Part shown: piece after piece, positions 28,520 through 37,043 of the stretch
How the letters are laid out: every line of letters starts with the position of its first letter
Numbering within the stretch: position 1 is the first letter of the stretch
NCBI RefSeq assembly: GCF_004919085.1
Contig: NZ_STGL01000003.1
Span: 682,001-746,000, forward strand
Reading direction: 5' to 3'
DNA length: 64,000 nt
Origin: Nocardioides sp. GY 10127
GTDB lineage: Bacteria > Actinomycetota > Actinomycetes > Propionibacteriales > Nocardioidaceae
The notes under the pieces: model-generated
The model's database searches: none
What the model was told of the DNA's origin: nothing
What the model saw: the letters and a program-made list of their open reading frames with translations, nothing else
Made by a program: the position numbers and the translations under genes

Positions 28520-29260
28520 ATGAGGCCCGTGGGTAGCGAGGGACGCCGTCGGGGAGCACGCCGAGCCGAGCCCGAGGGCGCCACGACCCCCGCGCCGCCC
28601 GCGGACGAGTCCGCTGGTGACACGTCACGTTCCAGCGAGAGTGGCCTGCGGAACAGCGCCCGCGCCCTGGCGCTGCCCGCGCTCGGCATGACCCTCGCCG
28701 TCGCCGCGTGGGGCTACCTCGTCTGGGCGGCCATCGACTTCGGCCGCACGGCGCGGGACGGCGACACCAGCGCGCTGCCTTTCCTGGGACTGGCCTGCCT
28801 CGGCGCCGTCGCGTGCCTCTTCGTGGGGCTCATGCTCCTGGCCCGGCTCGTCCGGACCCTCACGGCGCTCCCCGGCGCACGACCGGCCACCGAGTCAGTC
28901 GAGGACTCCACCGCGACCTCGGGCCCCGCCGTCGTCCCGGCGACCCAGACCGTCGAGGGTGGCTGGGACGCGACGACGGTGCTCGAGAACCCGTACGTGA
29001 CTCCCACACCCCCCACTCCCCCGACACCCACGCCTGTCACGGCGGCAGAACCCACGCAGCCCGCGCCCCGAGTCGAGACCAACGGGCACCGGTCCGCCGG
29101 GCACCGCGCGGCGGGGCACCGCTCGGCCGGGCACCGCGGCTGGCGGCACTCCTCCCCCGGCGGGGCGGACACCACCGCGGAGCAGCCCGCCGTCAGCGAC
29201 GAGACCCAGGCGCTCCCCGTCGTCCGGCGCACCCCGCCGGGCGGGCGGCGCAAGAAGTAG
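28520..29260 (+). CDS. Membrane protein with His/Gly/Arg repeat tail, unknown function
   Basis: Protein of about 246 residues from the ATG at 28520 (a GTG three codons later is also possible). A charged N-terminus is followed by two hydrophobic helices (residues about 55-80 and 90-115), then a Thr/Pro-rich stretch and a short repeat of the unit GHRSAGHR/AAGHR that is rich in His. The C-terminus is basic (GGRRKK). No family is recognised. The His-rich repeat could bind metal or simply be low-complexity. It is divergent from the GAF/anti-sigma gene and precedes an imperfect DNA repeat. Confidence 0.65.
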   Translation: MRPVGSEGRRRGARRAEPEGATTPAPPADESAGDTSRSSESGLRNSARALALPALGMTLAVAAWGYLVWAAIDFGRTARDGDTSALPFLGLACLGAVACLFVGLMLLARLVRTLTALPGARPATESVEDSTATSGPAVVPATQTVEGGWDATTVLENPYVTPTPPTPPTPTPVTAAEPTQPAPRVETNGHRSAGHRAAGHRSAGHRGWRHSSPGGADTTAEQPAVSDETQALPVVRRTPPGGRRKK

Positions 29261-29272
29261 GGCGGTCTCGAT

Positions 29273-29365
29273 GCTCGGCCGTGGCCGGCCTCGCACCTCG
29301 ACCACCGACCCGTCCCGAGGCTCGGTTGTGGCCGGCCCCGCACCTCGACCACCGACCGCGAATTG
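29273..29365. repeat. Two imperfect tandem copies of a 47-bp unit
   Basis: Two copies, starting at GCTCGG 29273 and 29320, share GTGGCCGGCC, CGCACCTCGACCACCGACC and flanking bases. The segment CGCACCTCGACCACCGA resembles a short interspersed repeat that I recall from Nocardioides genomes, so this may be one decayed copy of a dispersed element. The rest of the 243-bp gap to 29503 shows no gene. Confidence 0.6.
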
Positions 29366-29503
29366 CGCGAGGGGCGGACGGCGTCGGGTGAGTGACGCGG
29401 CCCGCCCCTCGGCGTTCCCCTGGTGTCGCCGGCCGGGGTCGAAGCGACCGGCGACGTCGATGGGCGGCGCAGGGCGCCGCGGCGGCCGGGTGGCCGCGGG
29501 TGG

Positions 29504-29878
29504 TCAGCTCGCCGGGACGACGAGCGTCTGACCGGCGAGCAGCATGTCGTTGTCGAGGCCGTTGAGGTCCTCGATGAGCGAGATCGTGGAGGTGACGCTC
29601 TCGCCGGTCTCCGCACTGATCTCGCCGGCGATGTCCCACAGGGTGTCCCCGGACCCGACGACGATCTCCTGCGTCGGCATCGCCTCGTCGGTGGCGGCCG
29701 AGACGGCCGAGAAGGCGACCGCCACGGCGGCGGCGACCAGGAGGCCGAGGAGCACGACGACGACCCGTCCACGGCGGGTCAGCCGCAGCTCGCCCTGGGC
29801 CGGCCGCTGCGTGGAGCGGGGGGCGCGGGGCCGCTGGACGCGGGTGACGTGCTGCGGGGCGATCGTGGCGGTGCTCAT
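29504..29878 (-). CDS. LysM-domain membrane protein, probable SOS-induced division inhibitor (ChiZ/YneA/DivS type)
   Basis: Protein of 124 residues from the ATG at 29878, with AGGAGG upstream. A basic cytosolic N-terminus (residues 1-40) is followed by one membrane helix (VVVVLLGLLVAAAVAVAF) and an extracytoplasmic LysM domain (VVGSGDTLWDIAGEI, LNGLDNDMLLAGQTLVVP) that should bind peptidoglycan. Small single-span LysM proteins divergent from lexA are known cell-division suppressors: YneA in Bacillus, DivS in Corynebacterium and Rv2719c/ChiZ in Mycobacterium. The position here is the same and SOS-box-like sites lie in the shared upstream region, so I infer damage-induced block of division. Confidence 0.85.
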   Translation of the reverse strand: MSTATIAPQHVTRVQRPRAPRSTQRPAQGELRLTRRGRVVVVLLGLLVAAAVAVAFSAVSAATDEAMPTQEIVVGSGDTLWDIAGEISAETGESVTSTISLIEDLNGLDNDMLLAGQTLVVPAS

Positions 29879-30053
29879 CTGGGTGCCTCCTGGGGAAGTG
29901 CCCCGCGGTCGCGGGGCGTTGGGGCGGTCGTCTCGTTCTGGTGCTCGGCCGTGCGGGAGGAAGGTCTACTCGCGACCACCGACAGTGGGTCCCGGAGCAG
30001 CCACTGGCTGTCTGGACCGGCCCTGCCGGCGTCCCGCTCGATCGTGCGTTCGA

Positions 30054-30121
30054 TCGAACACAGGTACGAAGGTAGAGCAGGTGTTCGAACACTCGCAAGG
30101 GCCTGACCGAACGAATTTTCG
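30054..30121. promoter_or_regulatory. Two near-consensus SOS boxes on the LysM-gene side
   Basis: Two sites have one mismatch each to TCGAAC-N4-GTTCGA: TCGAACACAGGTACGA at 30054-30069 and CGAACGAATTTTCG at 30108-30121. Between them, GTGTTCGAACAC at 30081-30092 is a perfect 12-bp palindrome of the same half-sites without the spacer. They lie 175-245 bp upstream of the LysM gene and about 220-290 bp upstream of lexA. They probably mediate LexA repression of the LysM gene. Confidence 0.6.
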
Positions 30122-30202
30122 ATGGTCGGGTGTTCGAAGCCGAGCGCGGGACCTGCGAACGGACCCAGCAGGCCCCACGGCCGACACCCCGACACGCCCG
30201 TT

Positions 30203-30216
30203 CGAACAGATGTTTG
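30203..30216. promoter_or_regulatory. SOS box upstream of lexA
   Basis: CGAACAGATGTTTG fits the CGAAC-N4-GTTYG form of the actinobacterial LexA site, preceded by TT and followed by A. It lies 124 bp before the lexA start, as expected for autoregulation. The 462-bp gap 29879-30340 contains only this site, the two sites near 30.05-30.12 kb and the unseen promoters. Confidence 0.72.
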
Positions 30217-30340
30217 AGGTCGGAGCCGCGAACCCCCTACGGTGGTGCCACTGCCCCGCTCGGCGGGGCCACCACCAGGCGCGCAGCCTCCCGGTACCGG
30301 CCGGAGGGCACGCACCCACGAGCGCGAAGGAAGGCAGCAG

Positions 30341-31084
30341 ATGGCCGACGAGACGGGCACGCGGGGCCGCGGCAGCCGGGGCAAGGTCACCGAGCTGCCG
30401 GACCGTCCCACCTCCACCGCGGGGCTGACGCAGCGCCAGCTCAAGGTGCTCGCCACGATCAAGAAGGCGGTCGAGGCCCGGGGCTTCCCGCCCAGCATGC
30501 GCGAGATCGGTGACGCCGTGGGCCTCACCAGCACCTCGAGCGTGGCGCACCAGCTGAAGGTGCTGGAGGAGAAGGGCTTCATCAAGCGCGACCCCCACCG
30601 CCCGCGGGCGATGGAGATCTTCCTGCCTCAGGAGTCCGCGAAGCCGCGCGCCATCTCCTCGGCCGACGACTCCGAGTTCGACGAGACCGGGGTCGGCGAC
30701 GCGCTGCCCAGCGCCACCTACGTCCCCGTGCTCGGGCGGATCGCCGCCGGCGCGCCGATCCTGGCGGAGGAGCAGGTCGAGGAGGTCTTCCCGCTGCCCA
30801 AGCAGCTGGTCGGCGACGGCCAGCTCTTCCTGCTGGAGGTCCAGGGCGAGTCGATGATCGACGCCGCCATCTGCGACGGCGACTACGTGGTCATCCGCCA
30901 GGCCAACACCGCCGAGAACGGCCAGATCGTGGCCGCGATGATCGACGGCGAGGCCACCGTGAAGACGCTCTCCCGCAAGAACGGCCAGGTCTGGCTGCTC
31001 CCCCACAACGAGGCCTTCGAGCCGATCGACGGCACGCACGCCAGCATCCTCGGTGTCGTGACCGCCGTGCTGCGCCGCCTCTGA
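30341..31084 (+). CDS. lexA: SOS repressor LexA
   Basis: Protein of 247 residues from the ATG at 30341, with GAAGGAAGG six bases upstream; an in-frame extension to 30242 is discarded. An N-terminal winged helix ([31 protein letters not shown]) is followed by the S24 peptidase domain. The Ala-Gly self-cleavage site is in RIAAGAPI, and the Ser-Lys dyad in QGESMID and ATVKTLS. LexA represses DNA-repair genes and cleaves itself on RecA filaments. Its neighbours here, a LysM division inhibitor and a DinG helicase, fit the damage response. It is convergent with dinG across a dyad terminator. Confidence 0.97.
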   Translation: MADETGTRGRGSRGKVTELPDRPTSTAGLTQRQLKVLATIKKAVEARGFPPSMREIGDAVGLTSTSSVAHQLKVLEEKGFIKRDPHRPRAMEIFLPQESAKPRAISSADDSEFDETGVGDALPSATYVPVLGRIAAGAPILAEEQVEEVFPLPKQLVGDGQLFLLEVQGESMIDAAICDGDYVVIRQANTAENGQIVAAMIDGEATVKTLSRKNGQVWLLPHNEAFEPIDGTHASILGVVTAVLRRL

Positions 31085-31108
31085 GGCGTTCAGCGCCCCG
31101 TTCCCCGA

Positions 31109-31168
31109 CAGTCCCTGCCCCACGGACCCCCGACACGCCGTCGGGAGGGTCCGCGGGTCAGGGACTGT
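31109..31168. terminator. Bidirectional dyad terminator between lexA and dinG
   Basis: An interrupted long inverted repeat spans 60 bp. ACAGTCCCTG at 31109-31118 pairs with CAGGGACTGT at 31159-31168, CGGACCC pairs with GGGTCCG, and an inner CCGAC pairs with GTCGG around ACGCC. It starts 25 bp after the lexA stop and ends 34 bp before the dinG stop on the opposite strand, so it can serve both convergent genes. Confidence 0.8.
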
Positions 31169-31201
31169 CTGCGTGCGGGCCGGGACCCGCCCGGGCGCGG
31201 C

Positions 31202-33256
31202 TCAGGAGGTCGCGGAGGCGGCCAGCCGCTTGAGCGCCTGGCGCACGACGCCGCCGTCGGTGGTGGTCCACATCGGCGGCAGGGACGCCTTGAGGAAGCC
31301 GCCGTAGCGGGCGGTGGCCAGGCGCGGGTCCAGCACCGCGACGACGCCGCGGTCGGACGTCGTGCGGATCAGCCGGCCCGCGCCCTGCGCCATCAGCAGC
31401 GCGGCGTGGGTGGCCGCCACCTGCATGAACCCGTTGCCGCCCGCGTCGTCGGCGGCCTTCTGCCGAGCGGACATGAGCGGGTCGTCGGGGCGCGGGAACG
31501 GGATACGGTCGATGAGGACGAGCTGGCAGGTGTCGCCCGGGACGTCCAGGCCCTGCCACAGGCTGAGGGTGCCGAACAGCACCGTGTGCGGGTCGGAGAC
31601 GAACTGCGCCGACAGCTCGGAGAGCTGCGCGTCGCCCTGCGCGAGCGTGGTGAGGTGCGGCAGCCGCTTGCGGACCTCCTCGGCCGCCGCCTCCGCGGCC
31701 CGCCGCGAGGAGAAGAGCCCGAGGGCGCGGCCGTCGGCGGCGTCCACGAGCTCGACGATCTCGTCCAGCTGCGCCTTCACCAGGCCGTCGCGGCCCGGCG
31801 GCGGCAGGTGCCGGGCCACGTAGAGGATGCCCTGCTGGCCGTAGTCGAAGGGGCTGCCGACGTCGAGGCCGCGCCACGGCAGGACGCCGTCCGGCACGTC
31901 GTGCCCGCCCGAGCCGACCTCCACCCGCTCGCTCGGCTTGAGCCCGACGCTGGTGGCCACGGAGGAGAAGTCGCCGCCCAGCATGAGCGTGGCGGAGGTG
32001 AAGACGACCGTCTTCTCGGTGAGCAGCTTGTCCCGCATCTGCCCCCACACCTGGAGCGGGGCGACGCAGAGGCGCTGGGGCCCGCGGTCGCCGCCGTCGG
32101 TGAGCCACAGGACGTCGGCCTGCGACCCGGCCGCCATCCGCTCCGCCGTGGCGAACAGCTCCTGCACGCCGCCGCGGGCCTGCTGGCGGCCCGGGTCGCC
32201 CTCGCCGTCCGAGGACTGCTCCTTGGGGAACGCCGAGACGCAGGCGCGGGAGGCGTCCCGGACCAGCTGGAGCGCGTCGGAGAGCTGCTCGGGCAGCGCC
32301 TCGAAGCGACCGGTCGGGGCCGCGGCGATCGCGTCGCGCAGCGCGTCGCCGGCGTCCGCGAGGTCGTGGGCCGCGTCCCCGTCCACGTAGCGCTGCGCAC
32401 GCTTGGCGGCCCGGTCGACGTCGAGGGCGGTGAGCTCGTCGGTGGCGGCCTGGGTGACCCGCGCGACCAGCTCGTGCGCCTCGTCGATGACCACCGCGTC
32501 GTACTCCGGGATCATCGGGACGCCCTCGACGGCGTCGATGGCCAGCAGCGAGTGGTTGGTGACGATGAGGTGGCTGCGCTGCGCCTTCTCACGGGCGAGC
32601 TCGACGAAGCACTCCTGCCCGAACGGGCAGCGGCTCGCGCCGAGGCAGTCGCGGTGGTTGACCGAGACCTGGCGCCACTCGCGGTCGGTGTGGCGGGGGG
32701 CCGCATCGCGCTCGCCCGTGCCGCCCTCCTCGGCCTCCTTCTCGGCCCAGCCGCGCAGCTCGAGGATCTTCGCCCCCATCGACCCCTCGGGCAGCTGCAC
32801 CAGCGCGCCCTGGTCGTCCGGGACGCCCTCGCGCACGCGGTGCAGGCACGCGTAGTTGGAGCGGCCCTTGAGGACGGCGTAGGAGGTGTCGAGGCCCGGG
32901 ACGTCCTTCACGGCGTCGACCAGGCGGGGCAGGTCGCGCTCCACGAGCTGGTGCTGCAGCGCGAGCGTGGCGGTCGCGACCACCACGCGGTCGTCGTGCA
33001 GCAGGCTCGGCACGAGGTAGCCCAGGGACTTGCCCGTGCCGGTGCCGGCCTGGACGACCAGGTGCTCCTCGCTGACCAGCGCCTCCCCGACCGCCTGCGC
33101 CATGGCCACCTGGCCCGCGCGCTCCGCGCCGCCGAGCTGCGCCACGGCGCGCGCGAGCAGCGCCGCCACGGAGTCGCGGGTGGACTCCGGTGACGCCACG
33201 GACCGCTTCTGCGGGCGAGGGCTGTCGGGCTGCTCGTCGGTGGGCTCGTCGGGCAC
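31202..33256 (-). CDS. dinG: ATP-dependent DNA helicase, DinG/XPD family
   Basis: Protein of 684 residues starting at a GTG. Superfamily II motifs: Walker A AGTGTGKSLGYL near residue 70, DEAH box VVIDEAHEL, motif III FTSATL and motif VI QGAGRLIRT. Four cysteines between motifs I and II (YAC, DCLG, RCPF, QECF) are placed as in the iron-sulfur cluster of XPD/DinG helicases, so a 4Fe-4S cluster is likely. Family knowledge: these 5'-3' helicases resolve R-loops, D-loops and G-quadruplexes and are often SOS-linked. It is convergent with lexA. No SOS box was noticed directly upstream. Confidence 0.93.
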   Translation of the reverse strand: MPDEPTDEQPDSPRPQKRSVASPESTRDSVAALLARAVAQLGGAERAGQVAMAQAVGEALVSEEHLVVQAGTGTGKSLGYLVPSLLHDDRVVVATATLALQHQLVERDLPRLVDAVKDVPGLDTSYAVLKGRSNYACLHRVREGVPDDQGALVQLPEGSMGAKILELRGWAEKEAEEGGTGERDAAPRHTDREWRQVSVNHRDCLGASRCPFGQECFVELAREKAQRSHLIVTNHSLLAIDAVEGVPMIPEYDAVVIDEAHELVARVTQAATDELTALDVDRAAKRAQRYVDGDAAHDLADAGDALRDAIAAAPTGRFEALPEQLSDALQLVRDASRACVSAFPKEQSSDGEGDPGRQQARGGVQELFATAERMAAGSQADVLWLTDGGDRGPQRLCVAPLQVWGQMRDKLLTEKTVVFTSATLMLGGDFSSVATSVGLKPSERVEVGSGGHDVPDGVLPWRGLDVGSPFDYGQQGILYVARHLPPPGRDGLVKAQLDEIVELVDAADGRALGLFSSRRAAEAAAEEVRKRLPHLTTLAQGDAQLSELSAQFVSDPHTVLFGTLSLWQGLDVPGDTCQLVLIDRIPFPRPDDPLMSARQKAADDAGGNGFMQVAATHAALLMAQGAGRLIRTTSDRGVVAVLDPRLATARYGGFLKASLPPMWTTTDGGVVRQALKRLAASATS

Positions 33257-33327
33257 CCGAGAACCCTAGAACGCGGCACCGACGGTGGGTGGCATCGCCG
33301 CCCTCGCCTGTGGACGACGGGGGCTGC

Positions 33328-34284
33328 TCAGCCGCCCGGCAGCAGGTCGACGACCGTCGGCTCCGGCGTGAGCGTGACCTCCGCCAGCCCCGTCGGCAGC
33401 GCGCTCGGGTCGAGCGTGGTGCTCGCGGCGGGCTGATCGGTGGCCTGGTCGGTCGGCTCGTCGGTGGGCTCGGTGGGCAGGCCGCTCGGGTCCGGCTCGG
33501 TGGGGGTCGGGTCAGTGGTGGGGACGGGCGCCGGCGTGGACGCCGGGGTGGGCGTCGGGTCGGGCGTGGCACTCACGGAGGGCTCGGCGCTCACGGTGGG
33601 CTCCGCGGACGACGTGGGCTCTGCAGACGACGTGGGGTCGGCCGGGCGGCTCGGCTTCGTCGCGGTCGCCGGCGGAGACGCCGATGCGCCGGTCGCGGAG
33701 TCGGGCGTGGGAGCCGGGGTGACGGTGGCCCAGCCGAGGTCGCCCTCGGCCCAGGCGAGGTCGCGCTCGCCCCACGCCAGGTCGGGGGGCGGCGGCGGGC
33801 CACCCGCCGGAGGGGGCAGGACGACGGTCACCACGACGTCCGTCACGCACACCCCGTCCTCGAGCACCGCGGCTGCCGGGCAGGGCGCGTACCGCACCCG
33901 CGTGCTCGGTGCCGGGTCCGCGGGGGTCGCGGTGGTCGCCGCGGCGCGGGAGGCGCCGCCGGGTCCCCGGGTGGAGGGCGCGCCGGGGCCGGCCGGCGCT
34001 GCGGGGCCACCGGCCACGAGCGGCCCGGCGGGCAGGGGCGCAGAGGTCTCGGGGACCCCCCGCGCGGCCGAGAAGACGACCGCGGCCGCGGCCACCCCGC
34101 CGCCGCTCAGGCCGAGGACCAGGACCGCCGAGAGCGGCCCCCACCAGCGCGCACCGCGGCCGCGCGAGGCCATGGCCGCCGGCGGGACCGCCGACGAGGT
34201 CGAGGGCGCAGGCCCGGCCGCACGCGCGGGCGCGACGCCTCCGCCGGTGGCGGGGCGCGGCGGGAGGTCGCTCGTCTCGGGCAC
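33328..34284 (-). CDS. Cassette 1 protein A: single-span Pro/Thr-rich surface protein with PCP...GVC motif
   Basis: Protein of about 318 residues from the GTG at 34284, with GGGAG just upstream; the longer in-frame extension to 34407 is less likely. A Pro-rich cytosolic part is followed by one membrane helix (GPLSAVLVLGLSGGGVAAAA), then a long extracytoplasmic low-complexity chain. The only compact element is APCPAAAVLEDGVCVTDV followed by VVTVVLPPP. The same arrangement, with two Cys 11 residues apart, recurs in the paralogue at 41625. The Ser/Pro/Thr tail suggests wall spanning. It contains DSATGAS, which resembles the D-x-x-[ST]-G-A-[ST] site of ApbE flavinylation; in such a low-complexity chain this may be chance. 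It is divergent from protein B. Function unknown. Confidence 0.7.
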   Translation of the reverse strand: MPETSDLPPRPATGGGVAPARAAGPAPSTSSAVPPAAMASRGRGARWWGPLSAVLVLGLSGGGVAAAAVVFSAARGVPETSAPLPAGPLVAGGPAAPAGPGAPSTRGPGGASRAAATTATPADPAPSTRVRYAPCPAAAVLEDGVCVTDVVVTVVLPPPAGGPPPPPDLAWGERDLAWAEGDLGWATVTPAPTPDSATGASASPPATATKPSRPADPTSSAEPTSSAEPTVSAEPSVSATPDPTPTPASTPAPVPTTDPTPTEPDPSGLPTEPTDEPTDQATDQPAASTTLDPSALPTGLAEVTLTPEPTVVDLLPGG

Positions 34285-34405
34285 GTCTCCCCCATCGGCA
34301 GCCGACCCGATCCGTGCAGCACCCGGGCACGTCCTGCCCGGTTCTTCTCCCAAACTTGTCCGACGGACGCTGGGCAGGACCGGGCAACGGCCGATCACTG
34401 AAGGC

Positions 34406-35092
34406 ATGACCTACTCGTCCGCGACGCGGGACCGCTTCCGCGTGCTCGTCTCGGCCCTCACCGGGCTGGGCGCCGCGGGCGCGATGGTCGGCACCGCGGC
34501 CGCGGCGGGCGTCGCGGCCCGTGACCACGACGCCGAGCAGGCCGACCAGGCCCGCGCCGACCGTCAGTCCGCCGCCCAGCAGGCCCGCGCCGAGCGCCGC
34601 TACGCCCGGCAGGTCGCGCGGTACGAGCGCCAGGTGGCCGCCGCCGCCCAGGCCGCTGACCAGGCCGCTGACCAGGCGGGCGGGCAGGCGAGTGGACAGG
34701 CGGACCGCGCCGACGCCAAGGAGTCGCGGGCCGAGCGTCCCCGCGTCGTCCTGCGCGAGCGTCCCACCCGCACCCGGGTCACCACCGTCTACGTCCAGGC
34801 GGCCGCCCAGGGGGGCCCGAGCAGCGTCTCCGGCTCCGCCGGCACGGGAACGAGCCAGGGCACCAGCACGGGCACCAGCACGAGCACCGGCTCGACCGGC
34901 AGCAGCTCCTCCGCCGGCTCGAGCGGCGGCACCGGTGGCTCCTCGAGCGGCGGCTCCTCGGGCGGCACGTCGTCCGGGGGCACCCCCGGCGGCTCGGGCG
35001 GCAGCTCGTCCTCGGGCGGCTCCGGCTCGACGTCCACCCCGCCCCCGGCACCCACGCCTCCGCCTCCCCCGCCGACGACGAGCGCCTCGTGA
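34406..35092 (+). CDS. Cassette 1 protein B: membrane-anchored Ser/Gly/Pro-rich protein with PTRTRVTT motif
   Basis: Protein of 228 residues from the ATG at 34406. The N-terminus (MTYSSATRDRFRVLVSALTG) holds a short basic part and one membrane helix. A Gln/Ala/Arg-rich helical stretch follows, then PTRTRVTTVYVQAA, a Ser/Gly/Thr linker and a Pro-rich end PPPTTSAS. The paralogue at 42487 has the same layout with identical spacing to RDR(F/Y)R and the same PTRTRVTT and TTS(A/G)S elements, so it is under common constraint despite its low complexity. Its stop overlaps the GTG start of apbE (GTGA). No FMN-binding domain is present. It is probably an extracytoplasmic part of the redox chain, or an anchor for a partner; unknown. 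Confidence 0.72.
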   Translation: MTYSSATRDRFRVLVSALTGLGAAGAMVGTAAAAGVAARDHDAEQADQARADRQSAAQQARAERRYARQVARYERQVAAAAQAADQAADQAGGQASGQADRADAKESRAERPRVVLRERPTRTRVTTVYVQAAAQGGPSSVSGSAGTGTSQGTSTGTSTSTGSTGSSSSAGSSGGTGGSSSGGSSGGTSSGGTPGGSGGSSSSGGSGSTSTPPPAPTPPPPPPTTSAS

Positions 35093-36204
35093 CCCACCCA
35101 GCGACCCACCCGACGACCCGCCCAGCGACCCAAACAGTGAGCAGCCCAGCGAGCAGCCCCGTGACCCCCGCCCGACGCCTCCCCCAGCCCCCGCCGGCCG
35201 TCACCCCGGTCGCGCTGTCGGACCCGCACGTGCCCGTCCGGCCGTGCGGCGCGCTGTCGTGGAGCGCGCTGGGCTGCACGGTCGACCTGCGCACCGAGCG
35301 CGCGGAGGACCTCGCGAGCGCCTCCACCCTGCTCGCCCAGGTGCTGCGCGACGTCGACGACGTGGCCAGCCGCTTCCGCCCCGACTCCGACCTCTCCCGC
35401 GCCAACGCCGCCCCCGGCCGCTGGGTCCAGGTCGACCCGCTGCTGGTCTCGGCGGTCCAGGTCGCGCTGGACGCCGCGGAGGCGACGGGCGGGCTCGTCC
35501 ACCCGCTGCTCGGGCGCTCCCTGGTCGAGCTCGGCTACGACGCCGACCTGCGGCTCGTCCGCCTGCGCGAGGAGACGGGGGACGCCGGGCTGGGCGCCCT
35601 CCCCGCCCCGCCGCCGTTGGACTCCTGGCGCGACGTGGGCCTGGACGACGACGCGATCCGCGTGCCGGTGGGCACCACCCTCGACCTCGGCGCCACGGCG
35701 AAGGCGTGGTGCGCCGACCTCGCGGTCGCCGCGTTCGCGGCGGCTGGCCTGCGCGGCGCGGTGGCGAGCGTGGGCGGCGACCTGCGGACGTTCGGTGAGC
35801 GCTCCTGGACGGTGCGGGTCGCCGAGCGGCCCGGGCTCGTCGGGGACGCCGCGGGGCGCACCGAGCTCGTCGACGCCGTCGGGGCCCTGGCCACCTCGTC
35901 CGTGCTCGAGCGCCGCTGGCGCCGCGGCGGCGAGGAGCGGCACCACCTGCTCGACCCGCGCACCGGCCGCCCCACGACCGGGCCGTGGCGCACGGTGACC
36001 GTGGCGGCACCCACCACCGTGGCCGCCAACGTGGCCAGCACCGAGGCGCTCGTGCTCGGCGAGGACGCCGTGGCGCGGCTGACCGCCGAGGGCCGCGCCG
36101 CCCGGCTCGTCGACCACGACGGCCGGGTCGTCACCACTCCCGGCTGGCCCGCGCCCGCGGAGCCCAGCTGGACCGACCTGCCCCGCAGCGGAGGTGCCCG
36201 ATGA
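35089..36204 (+). CDS. apbE: Cassette 1 FAD:protein FMN transferase (ApbE), cytosolic form
   Basis: Up to 371 residues from a GTG that overlaps the stop of protein B. ApbE motifs: LDLGATAKAWCAD (flavin and metal site), VASVGGDLRTFG and HHLLDPRTGRP. The Asp usually found in the late metal-binding motif (A-D-A-L-x-T) is Asn here (VAANVASTEALVLG), as in the second copy. There is no signal peptide or lipobox, unusual for an enzyme that normally modifies exported proteins; the first 50 residues are Pro/Thr-rich. Family knowledge: ApbE transfers FMN from FAD to a Ser/Thr of a target. No FMN_bind (PF04205) target gene is seen nearby, so the substrate is unknown. It overlaps the next gene by four bases. 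Confidence 0.9.
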   Translation: MTHPATHPTTRPATQTVSSPASSPVTPARRLPQPPPAVTPVALSDPHVPVRPCGALSWSALGCTVDLRTERAEDLASASTLLAQVLRDVDDVASRFRPDSDLSRANAAPGRWVQVDPLLVSAVQVALDAAEATGGLVHPLLGRSLVELGYDADLRLVRLREETGDAGLGALPAPPPLDSWRDVGLDDDAIRVPVGTTLDLGATAKAWCADLAVAAFAAAGLRGAVASVGGDLRTFGERSWTVRVAERPGLVGDAAGRTELVDAVGALATSSVLERRWRRGGEERHHLLDPRTGRPTTGPWRTVTVAAPTTVAANVASTEALVLGEDAVARLTAEGRAARLVDHDGRVVTTPGWPAPAEPSWTDLPRSGGAR

Positions 36205-37043
36205 CCGACGGCCCCGTCCTGTGGATCCTCGAGCGCGGCTCGGGCGTGACCCTCCTGGTGCTGCTCAGCCTCAGTACCGCGCTCGGAGTCCTCACCCTCG
36301 GCAGCGAGCGAAGCCGGGCGGGCGGCGACGGGGGCGCGCGCGTCCCCCGGTTCGTCACCCGCGACCTGCACCGCAACACCGCCCTGCTCGCCCTGGTCGC
36401 GCTCGTCGTGCACGTCGTCACGGCCGTGGTGCACGACTTCGTGGGCCTGACCTGGCTCGACGCCGTCGTGCCCGGCCTCGCCGCCTGGCGCCCGTTGGGC
36501 ACCGGCCTGGGCACCCTGGCCGCCGACCTCGTCCTGCTCGTCCTCCTCACCACCGCGCTGCGCGGCCGGCTCGGCCGCCGCGGCTGGCAGGCCGTCCACC
36601 TGCTCTCGTGGGCCGCCTGGGCCGCCGGGGTCGGGCACGGGCTGCTGGTCGGCACGGACCTCGCGCACCCCCTGAGCAGCGTCACCTGGGCCTCGGTCCC
36701 GACCGCGCTGTCGATCCTGCTCGTGGCCCTGGCCGCGGCCTGGCGCCTGGTCCTGCGCGGACGTGGCCGCCGGGTGCTGCCCGCGCCCGGGCGCGTGGTC
36801 GCCCGTGGCCACCGCCCCGGAGCGTCCGCTTCCTCCGGCTCCGCCGTCCCCACCCGGGACCTGCCGCCGCGGGGGCGACCCGCGCTCGAGGCCGCGCGCG
36901 GCACCGGCCCGTCCCCGGCCCCCACCGGCGAGCCGGCCGGCCCGTCCGCCGGACCCTCCGCCGGACCCTCTGCCGGCCCGGCCGTCACCCGCCCCGTCCC
37001 CGTCGACGAGGCCCCGCTCGAGTGGCTGGACGGCGCCCGATGA
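36201..37043 (+). CDS. Cassette 1 ferric-reductase-like heme membrane protein
   Basis: Protein of 280 residues with about six membrane helices in the first 190. Histidines sit where bis-His heme b ligands are expected: LHRN, VVHVVTAVVHDF, AVHLL and VGHGLL. The spacing supports two hemes stacked across the membrane. The C-terminal 90 residues are a cytosolic Pro/Ala-rich tail with a GPSA repeat. Unlike eukaryotic ferric reductases or NOX it has no flavin/NADPH domain, which fits the separate NuoF-like and ferredoxin genes that follow. Role inferred: transmembrane electron transfer from cytosolic ferredoxin to an outside acceptor. ATGA overlaps on both sides show tight translational coupling. 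Confidence 0.9.
   Translation: MTDGPVLWILERGSGVTLLVLLSLSTALGVLTLGSERSRAGGDGGARVPRFVTRDLHRNTALLALVALVVHVVTAVVHDFVGLTWLDAVVPGLAAWRPLGTGLGTLAADLVLLVLLTTALRGRLGRRGWQAVHLLSWAAWAAGVGHGLLVGTDLAHPLSSVTWASVPTALSILLVALAAAWRLVLRGRGRRVLPAPGRVVARGHRPGASASSGSAVPTRDLPPRGRPALEAARGTGPSPAPTGEPAGPSAGPSAGPSAGPAVTRPVPVDEAPLEWLDGAR

Noticed and set aside
34406..35092. FMN-binding (PF04205) substrate of ApbE
   Set aside because: The B proteins are Ser/Gly/Pro chains without the FMN_bind fold and without a convincing S/T-G-A-S/T motif.
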